NCBI GenBank assembly: GCA_038199035.1
Contig: JBBPZM010000001.1
Coordinates: 1-15,425 of the forward strand
Reading direction: 5' to 3'
Source: DATAEY01 sp038199035
GTDB lineage: Bacteria; Actinomycetota; Thermoleophilia; Solirubrobacterales; Solirubrobacteraceae
DNA length: 15,425 nt
This document shows, piece after piece, positions 5,852 to 15,425 of the stretch (positions are counted from its first letter, which is position 1; each line of letters opens with the position of its first letter). The notes beneath the pieces were generated by a model. It made no database searches, was not told the DNA's origin, and worked only from the letters and a program-made list of their open reading frames with translations. The translations under genes were made by a program, and so were the position numbers.

Positions 5852-6190
5852 CTAGCGGCGCAGCAGGGTCACCAACTCCGAGCGCTGGCGCTCGGAGAGG
5901 CCACCGATCGTCTTGCTCGGCGAGATGCGGCACTGGGTGAGGACCTTGTTGACCTTCACGCGGCCGTACTTGGGGACGGCGAGGAGCATGTCGAAGACCT
6001 TCGCCGTCTCGACGTAGGTCGGCGGGTCCAGGAGCAGGCCGTGGATCGTGGCCCGCCCCGCCTTGAGGTCGCGCTTGAGCTGCGCGCGGCTGGTGCGGAT
6101 GTCGTTTGCGCGTGACAGGGCGTCCATTCGCTGCACCAGGGACCGCTCCGGAGCCGCGGCCTTGGACAGGGATTGGGGACCCGGCGCCAT
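5852..6190 (-). CDS. mihF: Actinobacterial integration host factor mIHF
   Basis: mIHF is an actinobacterial nucleoid-associated protein that binds and bends DNA without strong sequence preference; it is unrelated to proteobacterial IHF. The 112-residue basic protein has a helical N-terminal arm with SRAQLKRDLKAGRATI (34-49). The C-terminal S13-like helix-two-turn-helix region follows, with VPKYGRVKVNKVL (72-84) and ISPSKTIGGLSERQRSELV (89-107). The length is close to the usual 105. The ATG at 6190 is preceded by no clear Shine-Dalgarno sequence but by a possible promoter at 6200-6227. An internal ATG at Met22 is an alternative start, as the family similarity begins after it. Its position directly before gmk matches mycobacteria. 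Confidence 0.9.
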   Translation of the reverse strand: MAPGPQSLSKAAAPERSLVQRMDALSRANDIRTSRAQLKRDLKAGRATIHGLLLDPPTYVETAKVFDMLLAVPKYGRVKVNKVLTQCRISPSKTIGGLSERQRSELVTLLRR

Positions 6191-6199
6191 AGGCGGCGA

Positions 6200-6227
6200 G
6201 TCTTACATCTCGGCTGACCGGCTGCAA
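6200..6227 (-). promoter_or_regulatory. Possible promoter for mihF (TTGCAG-16-TAAGAC)
   Basis: On the minus strand a -35-like TTGCAG (6222-6227) and a -10-like TAAGAC (6200-6205) are 16 bases apart, in a stretch of lower GC between pyrD and mihF. The -10 ends nine bases before the mihF ATG, so the leader would be only a few bases long. The match is partial (three of six at each element). Confidence 0.35.
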
Positions 6228-6245
6228 GGCGAACCGGCCCAATTC

Positions 6246-6276
6246 GGGTACAGCTCAACCTGAGGTGTAGGAACCC
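6246..6276 (-). other. Hairpin over the pyrD stop codon, end of the pyr operon
   Basis: On the minus strand GGG-TTCC-TACA-C-CTCA pairs with TGAG-C-TGTA-CCC around a GGT loop: eleven pairs with one C-C mismatch and a four-base bulge. The pyrD TGA (6255-6257) lies in the right arm. No T-run follows, so at most it is an imperfect terminator or a 3'-end stabiliser for the pyr transcript. Confidence 0.4.
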
Positions 6277-7238
6277 GACGCCGGTAGCGGACTTTCCCGC
6301 CGGTTTGCAGGTACTTCGCTGCCATCGGGGCGGCTCTGACCGCTTTTCGGAGGGCTGTTATGGAGACGGTTCCTGATCTCCTCGAGTTCCTGGGCGATCC
6401 GGCGCCCCGCGGCCGGGTCGCGGAAGCTCTCGGTGCCCACGGCGACCAGCGTCGCCCCCGCGCGGAGGAGGTCGACGGCGTGGTGACCGCTGCTAACGCC
6501 GCCCATGCCGACGATGGGTATGCGCACCCGGGCCGCGACCTGGGCGACCTGGGCCAGAGCGATCGCGCGCACGGCCGGACCGGAGAGACCGCCGGTCCCC
6601 CCGCCCAGCCAGGGACGGTCGTCATGCGGGTGCAGCGCCATCCCGCGCAGCGTGTTGATGAGCGAGACCGCGTCGGCGCCCGCCTCCTGGGCCGCGACGG
6701 CCACCGCCGCCGGGTCGGAGGCGTTGGGCGTCAGCTTGACCACCAGCGGCTTGGCGGTGAGCGGGCGCACGCGGGCGACCAGGGCCGCGGTCTCGGCCGG
6801 GTCGGCGCCCATCACCAGCCCGCTCTCCACGTTCGGGCACGAGACGTTGAGCTCCAGCGCCGCCACCTCGTCGCGCGCGCCGAAGGCCTCGACCAGCTCG
6901 GCCACCTCGTCGCGGCTGAAGCCCATCACGTTGACGATCAGCGGCACCGGCAGCCGGGCCAGGGCCGGGAGGTCGTGCTCGAGGTACCCGTCCCGCCCGC
7001 GGTTGGGGAGGCCGATCGAGTTGATCAGCCCCGCCGGGGACTCCCACAGCCGCGGCGGCGGATTGCCCTGACGGGGAGCGAGCGTCACGGTCTTGGACAC
7101 GAACGCGGCGAAGGGGAAGGCCTCGAGGACGGGGTCGCCAAAGGTGCGCAGCGCCGCGAGGGCGTCGAAGGTCCCGGACGCGTTGATCACCGGCGAGGCC
7201 AGCTGCAGGCCGCAGAACTCGGCCCCCGTCGGGCTCAA
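6255..7238 (-). CDS. pyrD: Dihydroorotate dehydrogenase, class 1B catalytic subunit
   Basis: PyrD oxidises dihydroorotate to orotate with FMN; class 1B enzymes pass electrons to NAD+ through PyrK. The 327-residue protein shows SPVINASGTFD (15-25), SKTVTL (48-53), GLINSIGLPNRG (70-81), LNVSCPNV with catalytic Cys134 (130-137), KPLVVKLTPN, GGLSGPAVR and GMGGVSSG. The class 1B base is Cys (Ser in class 2), and pyrK directly upstream supports this. The TTG at 7238 overlaps the pyrK stop (TTGA) and has GGAG seven bases upstream. Homology ends near LEEIRNRL. The last 34 or so residues, rich in Ser, Pro and Gly, lie in DNA of about 60% GC against 70-75% nearby and look like an added tail. Confidence 0.95.
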   Translation of the reverse strand: MSPTGAEFCGLQLASPVINASGTFDALAALRTFGDPVLEAFPFAAFVSKTVTLAPRQGNPPPRLWESPAGLINSIGLPNRGRDGYLEHDLPALARLPVPLIVNVMGFSRDEVAELVEAFGARDEVAALELNVSCPNVESGLVMGADPAETAALVARVRPLTAKPLVVKLTPNASDPAAVAVAAQEAGADAVSLINTLRGMALHPHDDRPWLGGGTGGLSGPAVRAIALAQVAQVAARVRIPIVGMGGVSSGHHAVDLLRAGATLVAVGTESFRDPAAGRRIAQELEEIRNRLHNSPPKSGQSRPDGSEVPANRRESPLPASGSYTSG

Positions 7239-8068
7239 TGGCCCGCTCCGGCGACGAGCGCGCTGTCGAGCTGCGCGGCGTCGAGCACCGGGCCGTCGAG
7301 GCACAGCCGCACGAACCCCCGCCGCGTGGGGACGACGCAGCCGAAGCAGGCGCCGAACCCGCAGGCCATGCCTGACTCCATGGCCAGCTGCGCCGGGGCA
7401 TCGCGCCGGGCGGCGAGGGCGCGCACGGCCTCGAGCATGGCCGGGGGCCCGCAGGCGTAGACCGTCGCGCCGTCGTCCGCGCCTAGGCGCTCCTCGAGCA
7501 GGTCGGTGACGAGGCCCGGGCGGCCGGCGCTGCCGTCGTCGGTGGCCAGCGCCGGCTCGCGGGCCAGCCGGGCGGCGACGGCGTGGTCGGCGTCGCGGAA
7601 CCCCAGCAGCGTGCTCGCAGCCGCGCCGAGCTCGTCCTCCCAGGCCACGAGCGGGACGATGCCGATGCCACCGCCGACCAGCAGCGGCGTGCGGCCGGGC
7701 GCCGGCGCCGCGAAGCCCACCCCGAGCGGCCCGGTCAGCCACAGGTCGTCGCCGGTCGCCAGCTCGGCCAGGCGAGCCGTCCCTGGGCCGACGTCCTCGA
7801 GCAGGAACTCGAGCTCGTCGCCGCGCCGGCGCAGGTAAGAGAAGGCGCGCGGGAGGAACGGGCGCTGCTCCTCTCCTCCCCCCCAGCGCCGCGCCGCGGC
7901 GAGCATGTAGAACTGCCCGGGCCGCGGCGCCGGACCGGCCGGGTCCGCGCAGGCCAGCAGGCGGTAGGGACCGATCGCCTCGGCGCGGGTGACCACCGCC
8001 GCGCGGCGCCCGAAGGGCGCGACGGTGCGCCGTGGATCGGCGGCGGCCGCGATCGACGGCACGCTCAT
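7235..8068 (-). CDS. pyrK: Dihydroorotate dehydrogenase electron transfer subunit PyrK
   Basis: PyrK is the FAD and 2Fe-2S subunit that carries electrons from PyrD to NAD+. The 277-residue protein has an FAD-binding beta-barrel with GQFYML (51-56) and RAFS (74-77; the family more often has RPxS). The nucleotide-binding part has VGGGIGIVPL (131-140) and YACGPPAM (204-211). The ferredoxin-like tail has the cluster cysteines 236, 241, 244 and 256 (ESGMACGFGACFGC then RLCLDGPV). All four are present. The start is ATG at 8068; no other start lies upstream in frame, and no Shine-Dalgarno sequence is visible. Its ATG overlaps the stop of an 18-codon ORF (ATGA), so initiation may depend on translational coupling. 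Its stop overlaps the pyrD start. Confidence 0.95.
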   Translation of the reverse strand: MSVPSIAAAADPRRTVAPFGRRAAVVTRAEAIGPYRLLACADPAGPAPRPGQFYMLAAARRWGGGEEQRPFLPRAFSYLRRRGDELEFLLEDVGPGTARLAELATGDDLWLTGPLGVGFAAPAPGRTPLLVGGGIGIVPLVAWEDELGAAASTLLGFRDADHAVAARLAREPALATDDGSAGRPGLVTDLLEERLGADDGATVYACGPPAMLEAVRALAARRDAPAQLAMESGMACGFGACFGCVVPTRRGFVRLCLDGPVLDAAQLDSALVAGAGH

Positions 8069-8117
8069 GTCGGCAGGGGCGGCGGCGCGTCGCCCCCAGC
8101 GCCCGTGAGCGCCATCC

Positions 8118-8121
<4 letters not shown>
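8065..8121 (-). CDS. 18-codon bridging ORF between carB and pyrK (unannotated, function unknown)
   Basis: The 57-base frame encodes MRMALTGAGGDAPPPLPT and a TGA. Its ATG (8121-8119) overlaps the carB TGA (8120-8118) as ATGA, and its TGA (8067-8065) overlaps the pyrK ATG (8068-8066) as ATGA. The carB-pyrK junction is the only one in the operon where the two known genes do not overlap, and this frame restores the overlap. A second in-frame ATG is at 8115. The peptide has no recognisable domain and may serve only to hand ribosomes to pyrK, which lacks a Shine-Dalgarno sequence. Chance is possible at this length. Confidence 0.45.
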
Positions 8122-11242
<3,121 letters not shown>

Positions 11243-11243
<1 letters not shown>

Positions 11244-12403
11244 CAGGCCGCGGCCGCCTCGATGTCGGCGAGGAAGCGGTCGAAGAGGTAGAGCGAGTCG
11301 TGGGGGCCCGGCCCGGCCTCAGGGTGGTACTGCACGGTGGCCCCCGTGACGTCGCCCAGGACCAGGCCTTCGACCGTGCGGTCGTAGAGGTTGATGTGGC
11401 TGAGCTGGGCGTCACCGAAGTCCGTGTCCCAGCGCACGGGCCGGTCGGCCTCGATCGCGCGCTCCCCGCCGGGCCCGACCACGGCGAAGCCGTGGTTTTG
11501 CGAGGTGATCTCGATGCGCCCGGTCTGGAGGTCCTTGACCGGGTGGTTGGCCCCCCGGTGGCCGAAGGCCAGCTTGTAGGTCTCGAGCCCCACCGCGCGG
11601 CACATCAGCTGGTGGCCGAGGCAGATGCCGAAGGTCGGCCGGCGCCCGATGAGCTCGCGGAGAGTTTCGACCACGTAGTCCAGGGCCGCCGGGTCACCCG
11701 GGCCGTTGGCCAGGAAGAAGGCGTCGGGCTCGCGGGCCAGCAGGTCCTGCGCACTGGTCGTGCACGGGTGCAGCTCGAGCCGCACGCCGCGGGCCAGGAG
11801 GTTGCGCACGATCGAGGACTTGATCCCGGTGTCGATCGCCACCACCCGCGGGCCGTCGTTGCCGTCCCCCAGGAAGGCGGCTTGCCGCGGGGTGACCTCC
11901 CGCGCCAGATCGCGACCGGCCATCCCGGGCTCGGCGTCGAGCAGCTCGCGCGCCCGACCCTCGGCCATCGAGGCCGGGAAGACTCCGGCGCGCATCGCCC
12001 CGCGGTCGCGGATGTGGCGTACCAGCGCGCGGGTGTCGATGCCGGTGATCCCGGGGACTCCGCAGTCGGCCAGCCAGTCCAGCCAGCCGCGCTCGGCGCT
12101 CGACGCTTCCTCGCGGTTGACCGCGGCCCGCATGATGGCCGCGCGGGCGTGCACCCCCTCTGACTCCATCGCGTGGGCGGAGGCGCCGTAGTTGCCCACA
12201 TGCGGATGGGTGAAGACGATCAGCTGGCCGGCGTAGGAGGGGTCGGTCATCGCCTCCTGGTAGCCCGACATCGCGGTGTTGAAGACGACCTCGCCCGTCA
12301 CCGGGCCGGGCGCGCCGCAGGCGTCGCCGTCGAGGCGCACGCCGTCCTCGAGCAGGAGGTAGGCCGCCCCGCCCGCCGCCCCCTCCTGGCAGACGTCGGT
12401 CAC
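11243..12403 (-). CDS. carA: Carbamoyl phosphate synthase small subunit (glutamine amidotransferase)
   Basis: CarA hydrolyses glutamine and sends ammonia to CarB. The 386-residue protein has the CPSase small-chain N-terminal domain (LLLEDGVRLDG, EVVFNTAMSGYQEAMTDPSY at 38-57, ITGIDTRALVRHIRDRG at 119-135). The class I amidotransferase domain has FLANGPGDPAALD (230-242), the nucleophile Cys261 in GICLGHQL, and His360/Glu362 in QYHPEAGPGPHDS. The triad is intact. The start is GTG at 12403, overlapping the pyrC stop (GTGA); the frame is open further upstream but that stretch lies inside pyrC and shows no CarA similarity. The gene ends in a one-base overlap with carB. Confidence 0.97.
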
Positions 12404-13842
12404 GCCGCGACCCCGGCGGGCGAGGCCTGACGATGGGCGACGCCGCCGCCGGCCAGGGTCATGATCACGCGGCCGCGCAGGCGGCGCCCGGCGAAGCAGC
12501 AGTTCTCCGAGCGGCTGTGGTAGCCGGCCGCGCCGACCTCCCACTCGGCGTCGAGATCGACGAGGGCGATGCTCGCCGGGTGATCGAGGGCGATCGTCGG
12601 CGTGGGCAGCCCGAGCAGGGCGGCGCCCGCGGTCATGCGCTCGACCAGCACGGCCAGCGGCAGGACGCCCGGCACCACCAGCTCGGTGTGCAGGGCGGCG
12701 AAAGCGGTCTCCAGTCCCGTGGTGCCCATCGGCGCCTGCTCGAAGGGCACCTCCTTGTCCTCGCGCGCGTGGGGCGCGTGGTCGGTGGCTACGCAGTCGA
12801 TCGTGCCGTCGCGCAGGCCCTCGACCAGCGCGGAGCGGTCGCCCTCGGTGCGCAGCGGCGGGTTCATCTTGAGGCTGGTGTCCAGCGACTCGCTCAGCGC
12901 CTCGTCGGTCAGCGTGAGGTGGTGGGGGCTGGCCTCGGCGGAGATCCGCACGCCGCGGACCTTGGCCGCCGCCACCGCCTCCACCGACTCGCGGCTGGAT
13001 AGGTGCTGGACGTGGATGCGGGCGTCCTCGTAGGCGGCCAGCGCCGCGTCGCGCACGATCATCGTCGACTCCGAGACCGACGGGATGCCGGCCATCCCCA
13101 GCGCCGCCGAGACGTCGCCCTCGTGCATCGCCCCGTCGCCCGACAGCGAGGGGTCCTCCTCGTGGAGGGCCAGCACTCCCCCGGCCAGGCGCTGGTACTG
13201 CATGGCGAGGCGAAGCACGCCGGCGCGGGTCACCGGGCGACCGTCGTCGGTGAAGCCCAGCGCGCCGGCGTCGCGCAGCTCGGCCATCTCGGTTAGCTGG
13301 CGACCCTCGAGCCCGACGGTGATCGCCGCCATGAACCCGACGGCGACGTGGGCCTCGCGCCGCGCGGCGTCGACCAGCGAGCCGAGCACCGAGGCGGTGT
13401 CGACCACCGGCGAGGTGTTGGGCATGGCCACCACGGCGCAGTAGCCGCCGGCGGCGGCCGCGCGGGTGCCCGAGGCGATGTCCTCCTTGTGCTCCTGGCC
13501 GGGCGTGCGCAGGTGGACGTGGGGATCGAAGAACGCGGGGAAGGCGTGCAAGCCGGCGGCGTCGATGGTCTCGGCGTCGGGGTGGTCGGGAGCGGCCAGG
13601 CTCCCGGGCGGGGCGATCTCGGCGAGGCGGCCGCCGCGGACGAGCAGGTCGTGGGGGGCGTCGAGCCCGCTGCGCGGGTCGAGGACGTGGACCTGGCGCA
13701 GCAGGAGGTCAGCCGGGCGCGCCGGCCCGCCGTGGAGAGCCGGCGCGGCGTTCGCATCGTTGCGGGAGGCGGCGTTCGCGCCGTTGGCGGCGTTCACCCG
13801 CTTGCCCACATCGGCGCCGTCTCTCGACCCGCCGGCGCTCAT
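12400..13842 (-). CDS. pyrC: Dihydroorotase (class I)
   Basis: PyrC closes carbamoyl aspartate to dihydroorotate. The 480-residue amidohydrolase has the metal site DPHVHLRTPG (106-115; the family usually has LREPG, so Thr replaces Glu). It also has PNTSPVVDT (141-149), GFTDDGRPV (197-204, the Asp seen in class I enzymes), HEEDPSL (227-233), HVQHLSS (277-283), EASPHHLT (303-310) and ATDHAPH with catalytic-type Asp354. It ends with the usual C-terminal barrel-return region. The start is ATG at 13842, overlapping the pyrB stop (ATGA). The first 43 or so residues precede the homology and include an Asn/Ala-rich repeat; a GTG at 13797 is an alternative start but has no overlap with pyrB. Confidence 0.96.
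   Translation of the reverse strand: MSAGGSRDGADVGKRVNAANGANAASRNDANAAPALHGGPARPADLLLRQVHVLDPRSGLDAPHDLLVRGGRLAEIAPPGSLAAPDHPDAETIDAAGLHAFPAFFDPHVHLRTPGQEHKEDIASGTRAAAAGGYCAVVAMPNTSPVVDTASVLGSLVDAARREAHVAVGFMAAITVGLEGRQLTEMAELRDAGALGFTDDGRPVTRAGVLRLAMQYQRLAGGVLALHEEDPSLSGDGAMHEGDVSAALGMAGIPSVSESTMIVRDAALAAYEDARIHVQHLSSRESVEAVAAAKVRGVRISAEASPHHLTLTDEALSESLDTSLKMNPPLRTEGDRSALVEGLRDGTIDCVATDHAPHAREDKEVPFEQAPMGTTGLETAFAALHTELVVPGVLPLAVLVERMTAGAALLGLPTPTIALDHPASIALVDLDAEWEVGAAGYHSRSENCCFAGRRLRGRVIMTLAGGGVAHRQASPAGVAA
13745..13797 (-). repeat. Three short direct repeats encoding the Asn-Ala-Ala stretch of PyrC
   Basis: The 11-base unit GCGAACGCCGC (minus strand) occurs at 13745-13755 and 13769-13779, with a one-base variant (GTGAACGCCGC) at 13787-13797. 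The spacings of 24 and 18 bases keep the frame. They encode NAANGANAASRNDANAA (residues 17-33), just before the conserved dihydroorotase sequence. The form suggests an in-frame slippage expansion in a tolerant N-terminal extension. Confidence 0.75.
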
Positions 13843-14789
13843 GGCGACACCCCGCTCAGCGCGCCCGCGTGCTCGACCCGGCCGGAATCGGTCGCCGGCG
13901 CGGCCAGCAGCTCGAAGAGCACGGCCATGCGCACGACGACCCCGGCCTCGACCTGGGCGGTGATCGTCGCCTGCGGGGAGTCCACGACCTCCGGGGCCAG
14001 CTCCACCCCCCGGTTGACCGGGCCGGGGTGCATGAGCAGCTGACCGGGGCGCAGCCGCGCCCCGGTGATCTGGAAGCGCGCGGCGTACTCGCGCAGCGAG
14101 GGCACGAAGGCCTCGGTCATGCGCTCGCGCTGCATCCGCAGGGCGTAGACCACGTCGGCCCCGGCCAGCCCGTCGAGCGAGTAGGCGACCCGGCAGCCCA
14201 GCGCCTCGATCCCCCGCGGGATCAGCGTGGGCGGCCCGCACACCGTCACCTCGGCGCCCATCCGGCGGAAGGCGAGGATGTTCGAGCGCGCGACCCGGGA
14301 GTGCAGCACGTCGCCGACGATCCACACCGCGGCGCCGTCGAGGCCGCCCAGGCGGCGACGCAGCGTGTAGACGTCGAGCAGCGCCTGGGTCGGGTGCTCG
14401 TGCTTGCCGTCGCCGGCATTGATGACCGCCGCGCGGCTCCAGCGCGCGACCAGGGCGGCCGCACCCACGTGGGGATGGCGGATGACGATGGCCGCCGGGT
14501 CGTAGGCGCTCAGGGTCTGCACCGTGTCCTTGAGCGACTCGCCCTTGTCGACCGAGGAGCCCACCGAGCGGATCGAGACCACGTCGGCCGACAGGCGCTT
14601 GGCCGCCAGATCGAAGGACGACGAGGTTCTGGTCGAGGCCTCGTAGAAGAGGTTGACCACCGTGCGCCCGCGCAGGGCAGGCACCTTCTTGATCTCGCGG
14701 CTGGAGACCTCGGCCAGGGCGTCGGCCCGGTCGAGGATACGCTCGATGTCGCCGCGGTCGAGGTCCTCGATCGAGAGCAGGTGCTTCAC
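13839..14789 (-). CDS. pyrB: Aspartate carbamoyltransferase catalytic subunit
   Basis: PyrB joins carbamoyl phosphate and aspartate to give N-carbamoyl aspartate, the committed step to UMP. The 316-residue protein has the carbamoyl phosphate site FYEASTRTSSSF (48-59), VDKGESLKDT (80-89), the HPTQALLD motif (132-139), GDVLHSRVARSN (159-170) and MHPGPVNRG (253-261). Length and motifs are those of a normal catalytic chain, with a short extra tail after LFELLAAP. No pyrI is present, as usual outside enterobacteria. The start is GTG at 14789, overlapping the pyrR stop (GTGA). The stop overlaps the pyrC ATG. Confidence 0.97.
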   Translation of the reverse strand: MKHLLSIEDLDRGDIERILDRADALAEVSSREIKKVPALRGRTVVNLFYEASTRTSSSFDLAAKRLSADVVSIRSVGSSVDKGESLKDTVQTLSAYDPAAIVIRHPHVGAAALVARWSRAAVINAGDGKHEHPTQALLDVYTLRRRLGGLDGAAVWIVGDVLHSRVARSNILAFRRMGAEVTVCGPPTLIPRGIEALGCRVAYSLDGLAGADVVYALRMQRERMTEAFVPSLREYAARFQITGARLRPGQLLMHPGPVNRGVELAPEVVDSPQATITAQVEAGVVVRMAVLFELLAAPATDSGRVEHAGALSGVSP

Positions 14790-15409
14790 GAGACCGGCCC
14801 GCCTTCCCTCGTCCTCGCCACGCGGACACCGTCCACGCCATCGGCGCCCAGCCCGCCGGCCGCGGCGGTCACGTGGCCGGTGGCGATCGCCACCTCGTCC
14901 ACGCCGTCGATCTCCTCCACGCGCACGTATACGCGCTCGGGCAGGGCCGTCGGGAGGTTCTTGCCCACGTAGTCGGGGCGGATCGGCAGCTCGCGATGCC
15001 CGCGGTCGGCCAGCACGGCGAGCTGGACGCGCGCCGGGCGCCCGTAGTCGAACAGCGCCTCGATGGCCGCGCGGACCGTGCGGCCCGTGAAGAGCACGTC
15101 GTCGACGACGACCACCGTGAGCCCGTCGAGCGTGAAGTCGAGATGGGAGGCGTTGACGACCGGAGCGGAGAGGCGCCCGGGCGCCCCGATGTCGTCGCGA
15201 TAGAAGGTGATGTCGAGGTCGCCCAGAGCCGCGTCGACGCCCAGCTGCGCGAGCCGGTCGCGCAGCCGCCGGGCCAGCGGCGCCCCGCGCGAGTGGATGC
15301 CCACGAGGGCCAGACGCCCGTCGGGGTTGCCCTCGATGATCTCGTGAGCGATGCGCGTGAGCGCGCGCCGCACCTCGTCGCGGTCGAGTACGACCTTCTC
15401 GTCTTGCAC
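14786..15409 (-). CDS. pyrR: Bifunctional pyr operon regulator / uracil phosphoribosyltransferase PyrR
   Basis: PyrR binds pyr mRNA in response to UMP/UTP and also converts uracil and PRPP to UMP. The 207-residue protein has LVGIHSRGAPLARRL (35-49), DITFYRDD (66-73), the PRPP loop VVVVDDVLFTGRTVRAA (99-115), RGHRELPIRPDYVGKN (136-151) and RVYVRVEEIDG (159-169). It is about 25 residues longer than the usual 180, with a Gly/Ala/Val tail after DEVAIATG. The start is GTG at 15409, with AGGAAGGGG a few bases upstream. It is the first gene of the pyr operon in this window. Only 16 bases of leader are visible, so the RNA site through which PyrR would act cannot be seen. Confidence 0.96.
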   Translation of the reverse strand: MQDEKVVLDRDEVRRALTRIAHEIIEGNPDGRLALVGIHSRGAPLARRLRDRLAQLGVDAALGDLDITFYRDDIGAPGRLSAPVVNASHLDFTLDGLTVVVVDDVLFTGRTVRAAIEALFDYGRPARVQLAVLADRGHRELPIRPDYVGKNLPTALPERVYVRVEEIDGVDEVAIATGHVTAAAGGLGADGVDGVRVARTREGGPVS

Positions 15410-15425
15410 CGTGCCCCTTCCTGGC

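Noticed and set aside
6203..6360. A separate small protein in the low-GC segment (frame ending in CSRSAEM)
   Set aside because: It is open only as the tail of a frame that overlaps pyrD. No independent start with a ribosome binding site or domain could be supported.
6255..7742. A longer 495-codon PyrD starting inside pyrK
   Set aside because: The extra N-terminal part is an out-of-frame reading of pyrK. The TTG at 7238 overlapping the pyrK stop gives a normal PyrD N-terminus.
12400..14841. An 813-codon frame as a fused upstream extension of PyrC
   Set aside because: The part upstream of 13842 runs through pyrB in another frame and is Arg/Pro/Gly-rich noise. The ATG at 13842 with an ATGA overlap is the proper start.
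15410..15425. A PyrR-responsive RNA leader or pyr promoter
   Set aside because: Only 16 bases upstream of pyrR are in the window: enough for a ribosome binding site, not for a leader structure.

Overview
This is a very GC-rich window with strong third-position GC bias, frequent GTG/TTG starts and almost no intergenic space. It looks like chromosomal core sequence from an actinobacterium. The order pyrR-pyrB-pyrC-carA-carB followed by mihF-gmk-rpoZ-coaBC matches the mycobacterial chromosome, and mIHF is an actinobacterial protein. A PyrK-dependent (class 1B) dihydroorotate dehydrogenase in the operon, instead of the classical actinobacterial pyrF, suggests a deep-branching lineage such as Thermoleophilia (Solirubrobacterales-like). 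That placement is inference.

Layout, from the right end, with transcription leftward except for one gene. (1) 15409-6255 is a de novo UMP operon: pyrR, pyrB, pyrC, carA, carB, an unannotated 18-codon ORF, pyrK and pyrD. Every stop overlaps the next start by 1-4 bases. CarAB makes carbamoyl phosphate, PyrB condenses it with aspartate, PyrC closes the ring, and PyrD with PyrK oxidises dihydroorotate using NAD+. PyrE and PyrF are not in the window. (2) 6190-3115 holds mihF, gmk, rpoZ, coaBC and a small TPR protein: nucleoid structure, GDP synthesis, RNA polymerase omega and coenzyme A synthesis. (3) 3014-1644 is an MFS transporter. (4) 1188-1568 is the only rightward gene, a small CesT/YbjN-like protein with a probable leaderless start. 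(5) 1028-1 is rimP and the 5' part of nusA, behind a leader that carries an intrinsic-terminator-like hairpin.

No mobile element, CRISPR array, tRNA, rRNA or defence system was seen, and no stretch over 300 bases lacks a gene. The genes are housekeeping; the unexplained structure lies in the junctions. The main items are a nested multi-stem inverted-repeat structure that fills the mihF-gmk gap (5726-5850), with both of its imperfect pairs favouring the gmk-sense RNA; the 18-codon ORF that exactly bridges carB and pyrK; and the candidate attenuator ahead of rimP-nusA. Lesser oddities are hairpins over the rpoZ and pyrD stop codons, a tandem 37/36-bp duplication at the transporter stop, an Asn/Ala repeat at the PyrC N-terminus, and a CoaBC flap without the expected cysteine.
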